DNA of 64,000 bases from Aquiflexum sp. TKW24L. GTDB lineage: Bacteria; Bacteroidota; Bacteroidia; Cytophagales; Cyclobacteriaceae. Made by a program: the position numbers and the translations under genes. Below are positions 41,014-50,511 of this stretch, one piece after another (positions within the stretch are counted from its first letter, which is position 1; every line of letters begins with the position of its first letter). The DNA lies in contig NZ_JAMFLG010000010.1 in the NCBI RefSeq assembly GCF_023502205.1, positions 1-64,000 on the forward strand, written 5' to 3'. The notes under the pieces are model-generated. The model did not search any database. It was given only the letters and a program-made list of their open reading frames with translations, and was not told the origin of the DNA.

Positions 41014-42396
41014 TTACTTTTTCCCCAACACATCACACCTGTCATAGGCAGGATCAATGTCAATGAACACATCTTCTTTGGCTGTGGTAAACCACCTACT
41101 GAGCATTCCTTCCTCTTTCTTCCTTCTCGTAGCGGCTTTCATTTTTTCATAATCATCCTCTAGGTTGGCCCGGTGGGCAGGAAACCTTTCTTTGTAAAAT
41201 AGAATCCTGACTTGCGGACCTTCTCTTTCGGTTTCAAAACGGATAGGGGGAGTAATAGAGCCCACTTTCATACTGTCCAAGGTGAAATATAAAACAGGGT
41301 CGTCAAGTGTTCTTAGTGTCAGCCTGCTTGAATTGTTACCAGGATCCACAAAATATCCCCCATTATCAGAAGTCGCTCTGTCTTGTGAGTTTTCTTTTGC
41401 GGCTTTGGCAAATTCAATCTTTCCTGATTGGATCACAGTCCGGATACTGTCCAAAAATCTTTCGGCATCCAGAATATCCTGTTCGGATGGCTCCGGCCTG
41501 ATTAGAATATGACGGGTATTGAATGTGTTTCCTCTTTTTTCCAAAAGCTGAATCATGTGAAAACCAAAAGTAGTTTCTACCGGATCGCTGATTTCCAAGG
41601 GTTCCAAACCTAGTGCCGTTGCCTCATATTCCGGGGCGAGCTCTCCTCTTCTAAAAAATCCAAGTTCACCGCCTAATGCAGCAGATCCCGGATCTTGCGA
41701 ATATTGCTTAGCTAAGGTTTGGAAATCATTTTTTCCATCCATGATCTGGGCTTTGAGTCCACTTAGCTCCGCTACAATATCATTTTTTACCTTTTGGTTT
41801 ACTTCCGGTTTTCTGACAATCTGACCTACCGTCACTTCTGCGGAAAAGAAGGGCAGGGAATCTCTAGGTATCTCATTGAAAAATTTGCGGACATCAGCAG
41901 GTGAAATTGACAATCCTTCGGTTATTTTAGCCTGCATTTTGGAGACAATAAGTTGCTCCTTCAACATGTCATGAATTTCTGATTTCAGTTGGTCTGCTGT
42001 TTTTCCATAAACTTCTGCCAACATATTTTCATCTCCTCCAAACTGCTGCATGACCATAGAAAACCTCTGATCCGCTTGAAACAGCACCTCTGCATCATTC
42101 ACCAACACAGAGTCAATTTCTGCCTTGGCCACCATCATTTTACTGATTAGCAATGATTCAAAGACCTCACATCTTGTAGGTGGTTGGATATCCTGCTGGG
42201 ATTGGGAAATGGCTTCAAGGTAAGATTTTTGGATTTCAGACTCCAGCAAAATATAATTATTGACTTTGGCTACAATTTTATCAATGACCTGACCTGAAGG
42301 TGGGGAAGGTTCTGTTTTTACTTCCGTTTGTGCGATTGCCTGAAGGGCCATCAGATTCAATGCACAAAAAGCAAGCAAATAATTTAATCTACTCAT
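41014..42396 (-). CDS. SurA-like periplasmic peptidyl-prolyl isomerase
   Basis: A 460-residue secreted chaperone with signal peptide (YLLAFCALNLMALQAIAQ), a SurA N-terminal region (VIDKIVAKVNNYILLESEIQ) and two parvulin domains at ~190-290 (GELGFFRRGELAPEYEATA, SDPVETTFGFHMIQLL) and ~300-400. In the second domain part of the active-site pattern is less conserved (NGGYFVDP). The ATG at 42396 overlaps the end of the upstream gene by 8 bp and begins the signal peptide; longer frames add a non-conserved leader. It is the last of three consecutive SurA-related genes. Likely role is outer-membrane protein folding. Confidence 0.9.
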   Translation of the reverse strand: MSRLNYLLAFCALNLMALQAIAQTEVKTEPSPPSGQVIDKIVAKVNNYILLESEIQKSYLEAISQSQQDIQPPTRCEVFESLLISKMMVAKAEIDSVLVNDAEVLFQADQRFSMVMQQFGGDENMLAEVYGKTADQLKSEIHDMLKEQLIVSKMQAKITEGLSISPADVRKFFNEIPRDSLPFFSAEVTVGQIVRKPEVNQKVKNDIVAELSGLKAQIMDGKNDFQTLAKQYSQDPGSAALGGELGFFRRGELAPEYEATALGLEPLEISDPVETTFGFHMIQLLEKRGNTFNTRHILIRPEPSEQDILDAERFLDSIRTVIQSGKIEFAKAAKENSQDRATSDNGGYFVDPGNNSSRLTLRTLDDPVLYFTLDSMKVGSITPPIRFETEREGPQVRILFYKERFPAHRANLEDDYEKMKAATRRKKEEGMLSRWFTTAKEDVFIDIDPAYDRCDVLGKK

Positions 42397-43291
42397 ATAT
42401 CTTAAATTCATTTTTTTCAAGTGCTCTGTTATAAACTTCTTTCTGTAATTGATCGACGAGTTCAATCCTTCTTTTGTTGATCAGGATTTTTGTGATCTCC
42501 TCCCGGACAAATTCCAGAGGTGGAACTTGATCTTGTAATTTGTATTCTATTATCTTGATAAGATATTTAAACCGCTCATCCTCAGTCGTAACATACTTGT
42601 TGCTTCGGACCAATTCCACTTTGTTAGGATGGTTAGCCAAAGGGGTATTGATAATGATGTCATCCAGTTTGATCCAAGTGGAGTCTTCAAGAAAATAATT
42701 GGTTCCCGAATTAGCCGCCAATTCTTTAAATGAATCTGAATCTTTTTGACTTTGGGACCGAAGCAGTCTTTCAACTTGACTGTTTTGCGCAGACCCTTTT
42801 TCAATTTTCACAAAATTCAACCTGACGATGATTTCCTTTAGGCTGAAGTTGACTTTATTAACTTGATAATAATCTTCTATCTCTTTTTGACTGACTTTAT
42901 AATCTAAGTTTTCTTCGACATACTTTTTTTCAAATTCGTATACCATCAAAGCATATTTATAATCTAGTAGTTTCCTGTTGATTTCTGCCTCATCAAACGC
43001 CATTGACTTACCGGCTTCTTTGATCAGAAGTTGCTTTCTGACCCAAGACTGCACGTATCTGTTTGCTAGATTTGCACTGTCTTCAACAGACTTACTTTCT
43101 GAACCGATAAATAAAAGCTCCGACCAGTGAAGATTTTGGTTGTCTACAGTGGCAAGGATAGGATCATTTTCTACCTCTTCCTGTGATTTGAACCTAAAGA
43201 AGTCGCAGGCACTGATAGTGGACAGAAAGAAAAGGATAACAAGATTACTTCTCCACCGCAAGGTCAAATATTTTTTGTTTTTCCTCTTCAT
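42389..43291 (-). CDS. SurA-related lipoprotein without recognisable PPIase domain
   Basis: A 300-residue lipoprotein with leader (VILFFLSTISAC). It begins like the SurA N-terminal helix region (DPILATVDNQNLHWSELLFIG) and continues with helical sequence that ends EEITKILINKRRIELVDQLQ. I see no clear parvulin motif. It is embedded between two parvulin genes, overlapping the upstream one by 47 bp and the downstream one by 8 bp, so the three are translationally coupled. It may be a chaperone-only subunit of the same folding system. Confidence 0.8.
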   Translation of the reverse strand: MKRKNKKYLTLRWRSNLVILFFLSTISACDFFRFKSQEEVENDPILATVDNQNLHWSELLFIGSESKSVEDSANLANRYVQSWVRKQLLIKEAGKSMAFDEAEINRKLLDYKYALMVYEFEKKYVEENLDYKVSQKEIEDYYQVNKVNFSLKEIIVRLNFVKIEKGSAQNSQVERLLRSQSQKDSDSFKELAANSGTNYFLEDSTWIKLDDIIINTPLANHPNKVELVRSNKYVTTEDERFKYLIKIIEYKLQDQVPPLEFVREEITKILINKRRIELVDQLQKEVYNRALEKNEFKIYE

Positions 43292-45254
43292 TGATCTCTA
43301 CAACGTATTTTTCCTTCAGGGAAGCGATGAGTTTTTTGTCGAGATATTCCTGATAATCCTGGATTACTTTTCCCCTTGTTTCTTCAAATTTCTTTGGTCC
43401 AGGTAAAACTTTTTCTCCAAAAACCACCATGTAGGTTTTGTTTTCCAAACGCAGTTCCTGAAAATTTTTGGTCAGATCCGCATTTTTCAGAATCGGATGC
43501 TGCTGCCATTCATAGATTCCTTCCGAAATGGTGAAGGCAAGTGGATTATTGAGTAGAAATGTATTTTCTAAACGGTCTACGAGGTTTGGCTGGTATTTTT
43601 TGTCGGCCAAAAATCTTCGGACTGAAGGTATACTTTCTTCTTTGGCCATGGTTACAATCAAAGCCTGCACCCTTTCATTCCATTGGTATTTTTCCACGTT
43701 TTCCTGATAAAAGGCTACTTGGCCCACACTGTCTTCGATGGCTTTTTGCCAAACCTGTTCGTTCATCAGCGAGAAAAGCAAGATTCCGTCTCTGTATTCC
43801 TGGATCATCAGCCTGTATTCCTCGTTGTTGGTCATCAAATCGTTGATTTCAGCTTCCTGAAGCTTCACTTCCACAAATTTGTCAAACCAGGTTTTAAAGT
43901 AATTCTGGGTATTGGTTCTTACCACCTGCCTGTCCTCTTGAATAAAATCAAGAAGGCCTTTTACAGTATTAGGGGTTTTGTTTATACTGAATAAAATCGA
44001 GTCAAGTAGGTTTTTGGTCTCTATGGTATTTGCTATTTCCTGTCTTGCAGTGGAAGAAAAGAGGCTATTGATCGAATCAACAAAAATCTCGTTCTCAACA
44101 TATAGATACTTCGATTTCTGGATAGCTATTACTTGCGATTGGATCAAAGTGGACCGGCTATCCCTTAGGATTCTGGATTTGATAGAAGATTCCATCTCCT
44201 CATAGCTTGCAAGTGGTTTTTTGTCTTCCAACCTGATAATATGGTATCCAAAAGGTGTTTTGACCGGAGGTGAAATTTCTCCCTCTTCCTGAAGGGAAAA
44301 GGCAGCCCTTTCGAATTCAGGTATTACAGAACCCAAGCCAATCCAAGGCAGGGAACCTCCGCTATTTTTGGTTCCAGAATCCTCAGAATAAAGATTGCAG
44401 ATTTCTTCCCATGAGCTTTCGGGTTTTTGCAGCTCAGTGTATATTTCGCTAACTCTTCTTAATATTCTTTCTTCTGTTACTGGATCATTTCCTTGGGACC
44501 TTACCAAAATATGTGAAACTTTTACTTCACCCGGGTTGGGTTGTCTGTCCTCCAGCTTGATGATATGGTATCCAAAGCTGGTGATTATCGGATCAGAAAT
44601 CTGCCCAATCTGCATAGAAAAGGCAGCATCCTCAAAAGCGGAAACCATCTGTAATGCTGTGAAATAACCCAAGCTTCCCCTGTTTTCCTTGGCTGAAGGA
44701 TCATCGGAATGTTGAAAAGCCAATTCGTTGAAATCCGCACCTTTTTCGGCTTCTTCCTTCAGTTTGAGCGCCATTCTCAATACTGAAACCGAATCTGCCT
44801 GACTGGCATTTGGTGGAAACTGCAACAAGATGTGGCTGGCTTTGACTATCTCCTTCATCCTGTTATATGCTTTCATCAACTCCCCCTCCTGAAGGGAATT
44901 TTTGATCAAAAATGGCTGAGTAAGGTCATCTTTGAATACCTCAAACTCTCTTGCAAACTCCTCGGTCCTATCCAATCCAAGGCTTTCCGCCTCTTTGACT
45001 TTGAGCTTGTAATTGATAAAAAGATCCATATTTTCCTGAAATTCAGCTTCTGAGATTTTGTTCTCAGAATTTTTGAATTCTCTGTTTTTGGATAACATGT
45101 GTAAAAATTCATCTCCATATACCGCATTGTTGCCAATTGATATTAATGGTGACGGAATGTTATCCTGATTTTCTACCTGCATGACAGTAGATTTCGGGCT
45201 ACATGATAATGCAAAAATCAGGACTAAGAAAAGAAATCGACTTGTACTAATCAT
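43245..45254 (-). CDS. Two-domain parvulin-type PPIase lipoprotein
   Basis: A 669-residue lipoprotein with signal FLVLIFALSC. Two parvulin domains are clear: ~130-235 (VKASHILLQFPP, SLGYFTALQMVSAFEDAAF) and ~240-350 (VKVSHILVRSQG, GGSLPWIGLGSVIPEFERAAF). A long helical C-terminal half without recognised domains follows. The ATG at 45254 starts the signal peptide; a nine-codon longer frame lacks support. It leads the three-gene operon of periplasmic folding factors. Confidence 0.9.
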   Translation of the reverse strand: MISTSRFLFLVLIFALSCSPKSTVMQVENQDNIPSPLISIGNNAVYGDEFLHMLSKNREFKNSENKISEAEFQENMDLFINYKLKVKEAESLGLDRTEEFAREFEVFKDDLTQPFLIKNSLQEGELMKAYNRMKEIVKASHILLQFPPNASQADSVSVLRMALKLKEEAEKGADFNELAFQHSDDPSAKENRGSLGYFTALQMVSAFEDAAFSMQIGQISDPIITSFGYHIIKLEDRQPNPGEVKVSHILVRSQGNDPVTEERILRRVSEIYTELQKPESSWEEICNLYSEDSGTKNSGGSLPWIGLGSVIPEFERAAFSLQEEGEISPPVKTPFGYHIIRLEDKKPLASYEEMESSIKSRILRDSRSTLIQSQVIAIQKSKYLYVENEIFVDSINSLFSSTARQEIANTIETKNLLDSILFSINKTPNTVKGLLDFIQEDRQVVRTNTQNYFKTWFDKFVEVKLQEAEINDLMTNNEEYRLMIQEYRDGILLFSLMNEQVWQKAIEDSVGQVAFYQENVEKYQWNERVQALIVTMAKEESIPSVRRFLADKKYQPNLVDRLENTFLLNNPLAFTISEGIYEWQQHPILKNADLTKNFQELRLENKTYMVVFGEKVLPGPKKFEETRGKVIQDYQEYLDKKLIASLKEKYVVEINEEEKQKIFDLAVEK

Positions 45255-45342
45255 AAATGAATTGCCGGAAAACAAGTGCAATGTTACAAATTAAATTGAA
45301 AAACTCGGGACGCATTGACGATTAAGATATCCTAATTAACAA

Positions 45343-45759
45343 TTATTTGGAATTGAGATTTTTATATAGGCGACAGACATTTTTGTTTTCAAAAGATTCA
45401 AACTCAATTTTATCCATGATTCTTTTGACTAGAATGATGCCGATACCTCCTTTTCTTTTCGATTTGATCACCTGAGATATTTCAGGTTCTTGGTATTCGA
45501 GAATATTAAATCCCTCACCAAAATCCACTATTTCAAAAACAAGCATACTTTGGGATGAAATTACATTGAGATCAATAAATTCTTTGGAATTGCAGTCATG
45601 CGAGTGGATGATCATGTTGGCACAGACTTCTTCCACAGCCAAGATCACCTGATGCTGCTCGACTTCAGACAGCTGGGTTTGCTTTAGAATTGCTTCCAAA
45701 AACTGTCTCAGGTCCGACAATTGGGCTGTATCGCAATATAATCTTAATTGGGAATTCAT
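45343..45759 (-). CDS. RsbW-type anti-sigma/serine kinase with HATPase domain
   Basis: The 138-residue protein is a GHKL ATP-binding domain: the N-box EEVCANMIIHS (~43-53), the G1-like DFGEGF, and GGIGIILVKRIMD. It fits the RsbW/SpoIIAB anti-sigma-factor family, which phosphorylates the STAS antagonist and binds a sigma factor or another target. It begins three bases after the STAS gene stop and follows the PP2C phosphatase gene. The complete partner-switching module is therefore present; the target protein is not in the window. Confidence 0.88.
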   Translation of the reverse strand: MNSQLRLYCDTAQLSDLRQFLEAILKQTQLSEVEQHQVILAVEEVCANMIIHSHDCNSKEFIDLNVISSQSMLVFEIVDFGEGFNILEYQEPEISQVIKSKRKGGIGIILVKRIMDKIEFESFENKNVCRLYKNLNSK

Positions 45760-45762
45760 ATT

Positions 45763-46095
45763 TCAACCCTCCAGAGCTTCTTCTTTTGTATGCTTGATAG
45801 TAATCAATTGGTCAAGTCCTAGGATGTGGAAGACTTGGAAAACTTTTTCTTTCAGAGCATAAATGGCCATTTTAATATTGTTTTCTTCAAATTCCTCAAG
45901 GTAAGACATGAATACGCCAAGTCCCGCTGAAGAGATGTACTCTAGACCAGAACAATCAATTAAAATGATTTTTGCTCCATTTTCCACCACCTGACTCATG
46001 GCTGCATCCAATTCTACGGAGTTGCTAGCATCAATCTCTCCTGTCAATTTAAGGACCCAACTTTCATTTTCAATTTGTTTCTCTATGTTAAGCAT
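45763..46095 (-). CDS. STAS-domain anti-sigma factor antagonist
   Basis: A 110-residue single STAS domain with the RsbV/SpoIIAA phosphorylation loop DCSGLEYISSAGLGVF (S55/S56 near the usual phosphoserine). In the usual scheme the kinase phosphorylates it and the SpoIIE-like phosphatase removes the phosphate. Its position between these two genes supports that role. Confidence 0.9.
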   Translation of the reverse strand: MLNIEKQIENESWVLKLTGEIDASNSVELDAAMSQVVENGAKIILIDCSGLEYISSAGLGVFMSYLEEFEENNIKMAIYALKEKVFQVFHILGLDQLITIKHTKEEALEG

Positions 46096-46125
46096 CTTAT
46101 TAATTACGGGTTTGTAAATGTTTGG

Positions 46126-48189
46126 TTATGAGTTGAACTTGATTACCATGATGGAAAAGTCATCATCGGGTATTCCTCCCTCCCCTACAAATTGATATAC
46201 ATGGTTGATGATCTCTTTCTGGATTTTGTCTGCGCTGAGGTGTTTATATTTTACCAAAGTGGTTTTGAGATTATTGTATCCAAATTCCTCCCCTTTTTTA
46301 TTTGTGGCTTCTATGATCCCGTCTGTGTAGAGCACAAGGACATCTTCCTTTTCATAACTGAACTCAGATTCATGGATGTAATTCCTATAATTGGTATTGC
46401 GCACAATTCCCAAACCCAATCCATCGGCACTTAAGTATTCGGCTTTATTTTCACTATGGTCATAAAATAAGGTAGGACAATGCCCGGCTCGACTGTACCT
46501 GATGGATTGTTGGACTGTATCCAATAGAAAGTAAGAAGTGGTGATAAAGTGGTTTCTTTCCAGACATTGGCTTAGGGCAGTGTTGGCTTTGTATAAAAAC
46601 TCGCCGGGGCTAGGATTGAGCTGTACCAAGCTATGAAATATCCCTTTCATTTGGGACATATTGAAGGCTGCGGAAGTACCCTTGCCCGATACATCCCCGA
46701 TAATAATAGCAAATACTCCTTCTTCTAGGTTTTTGGTCTCGTAATAATCCCCGCCCACTTCATCTGCCGCAACAGAAAATCCGCAAATTTCAAATTTTTC
46801 ATTGTGGTGAAGCTCTTTGGGCAATAAACTCCGTTGCACACGCTGGGCAATTTTTAACTCCTCTTTGTACCTTTCTGTTTTGATAGCCTCATTGAGCAGT
46901 CTGTAGTTTTCTACCGAAATGGAGGCCTGCCCCACAAAAGTGGTGATGATATTGATCATCTCCTTGTTAAATCCGTCCCGCACTTCTTTGACCAAGTACA
47001 TCCTTCCGATTGTTTTTTTATTGACTACCAGTGGAATCAAAAAAGCCGATTTGTAAATGTTATGGGGGATTTTTCCATAGAATTTCCTTGCATCGTTGTC
47101 ATCCAGCGTCCATTCAAACTCCGAAAATGGTTTAATGGTTTGGAATAATGTGATGATCTCCTGACGGATATCTTCATCAATGAATCTTTTTTGGATCAAC
47201 TGTGGGATTTGGTCTTTGTCCAAAATCTCAAGCCAACCGCCATCCGCGTACGAAGCACTCATGCTTGAATCAATCAGAATATCCAAGACTTGGCTTTCGT
47301 CCTGTCCGGGTTTGATGGATTGACTGAGCCTTTGAAAATTGATGGCTTCTACCAGCTTTTGCTCAAATACAGAAGAAGTCGGAAGATTGAACAACGTCAC
47401 CAAAAAGCTGAAAAGTGTGTATATAAATACAAAAGCAAAAAGCCCTAACAAGAACAGGTTGTCTGTAAGGTTGAGAAAAGTAATGTCACTGTCACTGTAG
47501 GACAACATTCCTGAAAAAAGATAAGTGGTACAGATCAGGATGATCACCAGAAATAAGATGGACTTCCATTTTTCTTTGAAAGTCAAATAGGGAATCCATT
47601 TCAGGTTGATTGAAAGTGAAGCTGAGAAAATGGTCAGGAATACCAAGCCAAAAAGGAAACTGTAGTCTAGATTATTACCATTGAAGAAAACGAAAAACAT
47701 ACTCATCAACATCAAAACCTCAAAAGCCTGCCACTGCTGTACGACTTTTTTTGTTTTCTGGTAGAGTATTAGATGCTTCCAAAGCAATGAACAGGAAACG
47801 AGAAAGAGCGTAAGAAAAGCAAAATTAACATGGTAGAAAAAGTTGTTTAGCAATGGGTCCGAACCCAATTTACTTTCCCCAAGCATCCTGTAAAAGATGT
47901 TGATCGCCAATGTAATAAATGACGCTAAGAGCCCTGTTGAAACACCCCTCCAGATGAGATTCAGAAAATCAATGTTTTCATTTTTATTGATCGAGTGGTT
48001 GTAAAAAATATATACAAGAATAAAGAACAAAATCTCCAGGATGTAGGATATCTCAGGAGCAAGGGTATTCTCCATCTGATTCACTGACTGGAAAATTCTC
48101 GTGATATCTACAAAAAGTAAAGCCAACCAAGTCAGGATGGCCACCAAAATACTTACTTTACCGATATTTGGAGTTGGGATTTTAAGCAT
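46126..48189 (-). CDS. Membrane SpoIIE-like PP2C phosphatase (RsbU-type)
   Basis: A 687-residue protein. Residues ~10-290 form about eight membrane helices, which could sense an envelope signal. A GAF-like region follows (~310-430, with GGWLEILDKDQIP and GRMYLVKEVRDG), then a PP2C/SpoIIE phosphatase domain (~440-687) with GGDYYETKNL, IIGDVSGKGTSAAF and VLYTDGIIEA, which include the metal-binding aspartates. The ATG at 48189 is preferred: a longer frame with 58 more residues would overlap the divergent DUF4197 gene. Gene order SpoIIE-STAS-HATPase is typical of partner-switching modules. Confidence 0.92.
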   Translation of the reverse strand: MLKIPTPNIGKVSILVAILTWLALLFVDITRIFQSVNQMENTLAPEISYILEILFFILVYIFYNHSINKNENIDFLNLIWRGVSTGLLASFITLAINIFYRMLGESKLGSDPLLNNFFYHVNFAFLTLFLVSCSLLWKHLILYQKTKKVVQQWQAFEVLMLMSMFFVFFNGNNLDYSFLFGLVFLTIFSASLSINLKWIPYLTFKEKWKSILFLVIILICTTYLFSGMLSYSDSDITFLNLTDNLFLLGLFAFVFIYTLFSFLVTLFNLPTSSVFEQKLVEAINFQRLSQSIKPGQDESQVLDILIDSSMSASYADGGWLEILDKDQIPQLIQKRFIDEDIRQEIITLFQTIKPFSEFEWTLDDNDARKFYGKIPHNIYKSAFLIPLVVNKKTIGRMYLVKEVRDGFNKEMINIITTFVGQASISVENYRLLNEAIKTERYKEELKIAQRVQRSLLPKELHHNEKFEICGFSVAADEVGGDYYETKNLEEGVFAIIIGDVSGKGTSAAFNMSQMKGIFHSLVQLNPSPGEFLYKANTALSQCLERNHFITTSYFLLDTVQQSIRYSRAGHCPTLFYDHSENKAEYLSADGLGLGIVRNTNYRNYIHESEFSYEKEDVLVLYTDGIIEATNKKGEEFGYNNLKTTLVKYKHLSADKIQKEIINHVYQFVGEGGIPDDDFSIMVIKFNS

Positions 48190-48280
48190 TCGTGGAATTT
48201 GAATACAATAATACTGAAACAAACTTAATTTTCCTGAAGGCGTTAAAAGCCATAAGTCTAAATAAATGTTAAAAAACTCT

Positions 48281-49000
48281 ATGCGATTATACAAGATTTC
48301 TTTTCTAATGCTATTCATTTTTTTATACAGTTGTTCTACTGCACAAATCAATAAACTTCTCAAAGACGTCTCCTCAGGACAAATTCCTTTGTCTCAAAAT
48401 GAGGTAGCAGAAGGTTTAAAACAAGCCCTTGAGCAGGGTATTTCGAAAGGAACCGACCTTGCCTCGGTGACTGATGGGTATTTCAAAAATGAAATCATCA
48501 AGATTCTACTTCCGGAGGATGCCCGCAAAGTAGAAAAGACCTTGAGGCAGATGGGATTGGGAAGTGAAGTAGACCGTGCTTTGTTATCCATCAACCGAGG
48601 CGCAGAAAGTGCCGCCAAAGAAGCCAAGCCGATTTTTGTCAATGCAATCAAACAAATGACGATTCAGGATGCATTTGGAATCCTAAAAGGTGATCAAACC
48701 GCAGCGACCGAATACCTGAGAAGAACCACGAATGCCCAGTTGGTTGCCTTATTTCAGCCCAAAATACAAGCGTCATTGGATGAAGTAGGTGCCACAAAAT
48801 ATTATGGAGATCTCGCAAAATCTTACAATTCAATACCTCTGACCAAACAAAAAATCGATCCTGATTTAAATGCTTATGTCACTCAGAAAGCAATAGATGG
48901 TCTTTTTACGCTAATAGCTGAGGAGGAGAAAAATATAAGGGCAAATCCGACAGGCAGGACTACAGACCTGATGAAGAGGGTTTTTGCCCAACAGGATTGA
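48281..49000 (+). CDS. DUF4197 lipoprotein
   Basis: A 239-residue lipoprotein with signal LMLFIFLYSC. The rest is the DUF4197 domain: helical, starting with LSQNEVAEGLKQALEQGISKG and containing VTDGYFKNEIIKILLPED and AFGILKGDQTAATEYLRR. The family is widespread in Bacteroidota and Proteobacteria; I know of no assigned role. The ATG at 48266 is a possible start five codons earlier. It is divergent from the RsbU-type gene. Confidence 0.88.
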   Translation: MRLYKISFLMLFIFLYSCSTAQINKLLKDVSSGQIPLSQNEVAEGLKQALEQGISKGTDLASVTDGYFKNEIIKILLPEDARKVEKTLRQMGLGSEVDRALLSINRGAESAAKEAKPIFVNAIKQMTIQDAFGILKGDQTAATEYLRRTTNAQLVALFQPKIQASLDEVGATKYYGDLAKSYNSIPLTKQKIDPDLNAYVTQKAIDGLFTLIAEEEKNIRANPTGRTTDLMKRVFAQQD

Positions 49001-49001
49001 T

Positions 49002-49319
49002 CTAAAGAAATACAATTTCTTCGATGACACCTTTGCCAAACTTGGTTTCAATCAGTTCCATGACTTTGGTACGGTTCATTTTCAATTCATTCTTGACGGG
49101 TCCTGAGGTAATTTTCACAAAAAGTTTCTTTTCCTTAATATACAGGCCGGAGGTGCGTGAGGCGACCATTTTGCCCATCAGTTCCGGCCAAGCCTGTAGC
49201 AGTAACCTCTCGTCAAATTTGTCCTTGAGCCTGTAGGCTTTCAACAAATCTTCAAAAGCCTCCTTTAATGGTGTCGCTTCCTTCTTTCTACCGCCGTTGT
49301 TGCCGTACTTTTCCATCAT
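49002..49319 (-). CDS. dciA: DUF721 (DciA-like) protein
   Basis: The 105-residue protein carries the DUF721 domain found in DciA, the ancestral loader of the replicative helicase. The core runs from LKEAFEDLLKAYRLKDKFDE to the end, with AWPELMGKMVASRTSG and KKLFVKITSGPVKNELKMNR. An acidic/basic N-terminal stretch is short compared with proteobacterial DciA. The ATG at 49319 is preferred over the upstream TTG. The gene ends 2 bp after the convergent DUF4197 stop. The assignment to helicase loading is by family. Confidence 0.8.
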   Translation of the reverse strand: MMEKYGNNGGRKKEATPLKEAFEDLLKAYRLKDKFDERLLLQAWPELMGKMVASRTSGLYIKEKKLFVKITSGPVKNELKMNRTKVMELIETKFGKGVIEEIVFL

Positions 49320-49337
49320 GTCCAAAGGTAATTTTAT

Positions 49338-50486
49338 TTAGGGTAAAAAAAGAGATTCAGCAATACTGTCTGCCAACAATCTTCCTTTTTTGGTCAGGAT
49401 GATTTTGTTGGTGTCTTCCAGAATGAGTTTTTCTTGCCTTAACATCTTGAAGGTGTCTTTTTTCAAATCTGCCAGGTCATAACCCGAATAGTCCTTTAAA
49501 TAAGTCAGGTCTGTTCCCCAAATGGTTCTCAGAGACGTGAGGAGGTAATCGTTGGCAGCATCTTCTTTACTGAGAATTTCTTTGGCGTAGATACTTTCCC
49601 CGGTTTTCAGCTTTTTGATGTATTGGGCATTGTTGGCAATATTCGATCCCCGGTTTTTGCCGTCAAAAGAATGTGCACTTGGACCAATTCCAAGATAAGG
49701 GACACCAAGCCAATAATTGGTATTGTGGATGGCAAATTGATCGGACTTCCCAAAATTGGAAATCTCGTATTGAACATAGCCGGCATCTTCCATTGACTGC
49801 ATGAGGATTTCAAACTGTTCAGCAGCAAAATCCTCCGAGGCAGCTTTGTATTTTCCTTTTTTGTGCCAATTTCCAAGCGCTGTCTTAGGCTCAACAGTCA
49901 GACAATAGCTGCTGATATGTCTGGGGTTTTGGGACAATGCGATCTCGAGGTCTCTTTTCCAGAGGTCATGGTTAGTAGATGGAAATCCATAGATCAAATC
50001 AACAGATAACTTTTCAAATCCTGTTGACTTGGCGGATTCGATGGCTTTCAATGATTCCTCCGCTGTATGTGCACGGTTATAAAATTTTAGGATCTCAGGA
50101 TTGAAGGTCTGTATGCCGATGCTCAACCTGTCAATTCCCAAAGCTTTCCAGTTTTGGAGATTTGAAGTACTGAGGTCATCGGGATTGGCTTCGAGGGTCA
50201 CCTCTTCCAAATCCAAAGAATACCTTGTGGTGATTTTCTCCAAAATCCTTTCCAAATGATGTTTTGAAAGTAATGATGGTGTGCCTCCGCCAAAATATAC
50301 TGTCTTGACGGCATCTCCTTTTTGAAAAAAGTCCTTCCTTTGTTCGAGTTCGAGGCAAATGGAATCAACCATATCCTCCATCAAGTCCTTATTGGTACTA
50401 AAGTGGAAATCACAATAATGACATGCCTGCTTACAAAATGGGATATGGATGTAGATACCGGACAATTTATTTACTTTAGCCTTCAA
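49338..50486 (-). CDS. hemW: HemW-type radical SAM haem chaperone
   Basis: The 382-residue protein is a radical SAM enzyme with the cluster motif C18-x3-C22-x2-C25 (CKQACHYC) and HemN-like features: YFGGGTPSLL, LEANPDD and LSIGIQTF. It lacks the long C-terminal extension of true coproporphyrinogen oxidases, so HemW (haem insertion) is favoured over HemN. No ATG exists before the conserved GIYIHIPF, so a TTG at 50486 (or 50468) must initiate. It lies only 25 bp from the divergent Omp85 gene. Confidence 0.9.
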   Translation of the reverse strand: MKAKVNKLSGIYIHIPFCKQACHYCDFHFSTNKDLMEDMVDSICLELEQRKDFFQKGDAVKTVYFGGGTPSLLSKHHLERILEKITTRYSLDLEEVTLEANPDDLSTSNLQNWKALGIDRLSIGIQTFNPEILKFYNRAHTAEESLKAIESAKSTGFEKLSVDLIYGFPSTNHDLWKRDLEIALSQNPRHISSYCLTVEPKTALGNWHKKGKYKAASEDFAAEQFEILMQSMEDAGYVQYEISNFGKSDQFAIHNTNYWLGVPYLGIGPSAHSFDGKNRGSNIANNAQYIKKLKTGESIYAKEILSKEDAANDYLLTSLRTIWGTDLTYLKDYSGYDLADLKKDTFKMLRQEKLILEDTNKIILTKKGRLLADSIAESLFLP

Positions 50487-50511
50487 AGATACTTAAACCT
50501 GCTGGTCAAAG

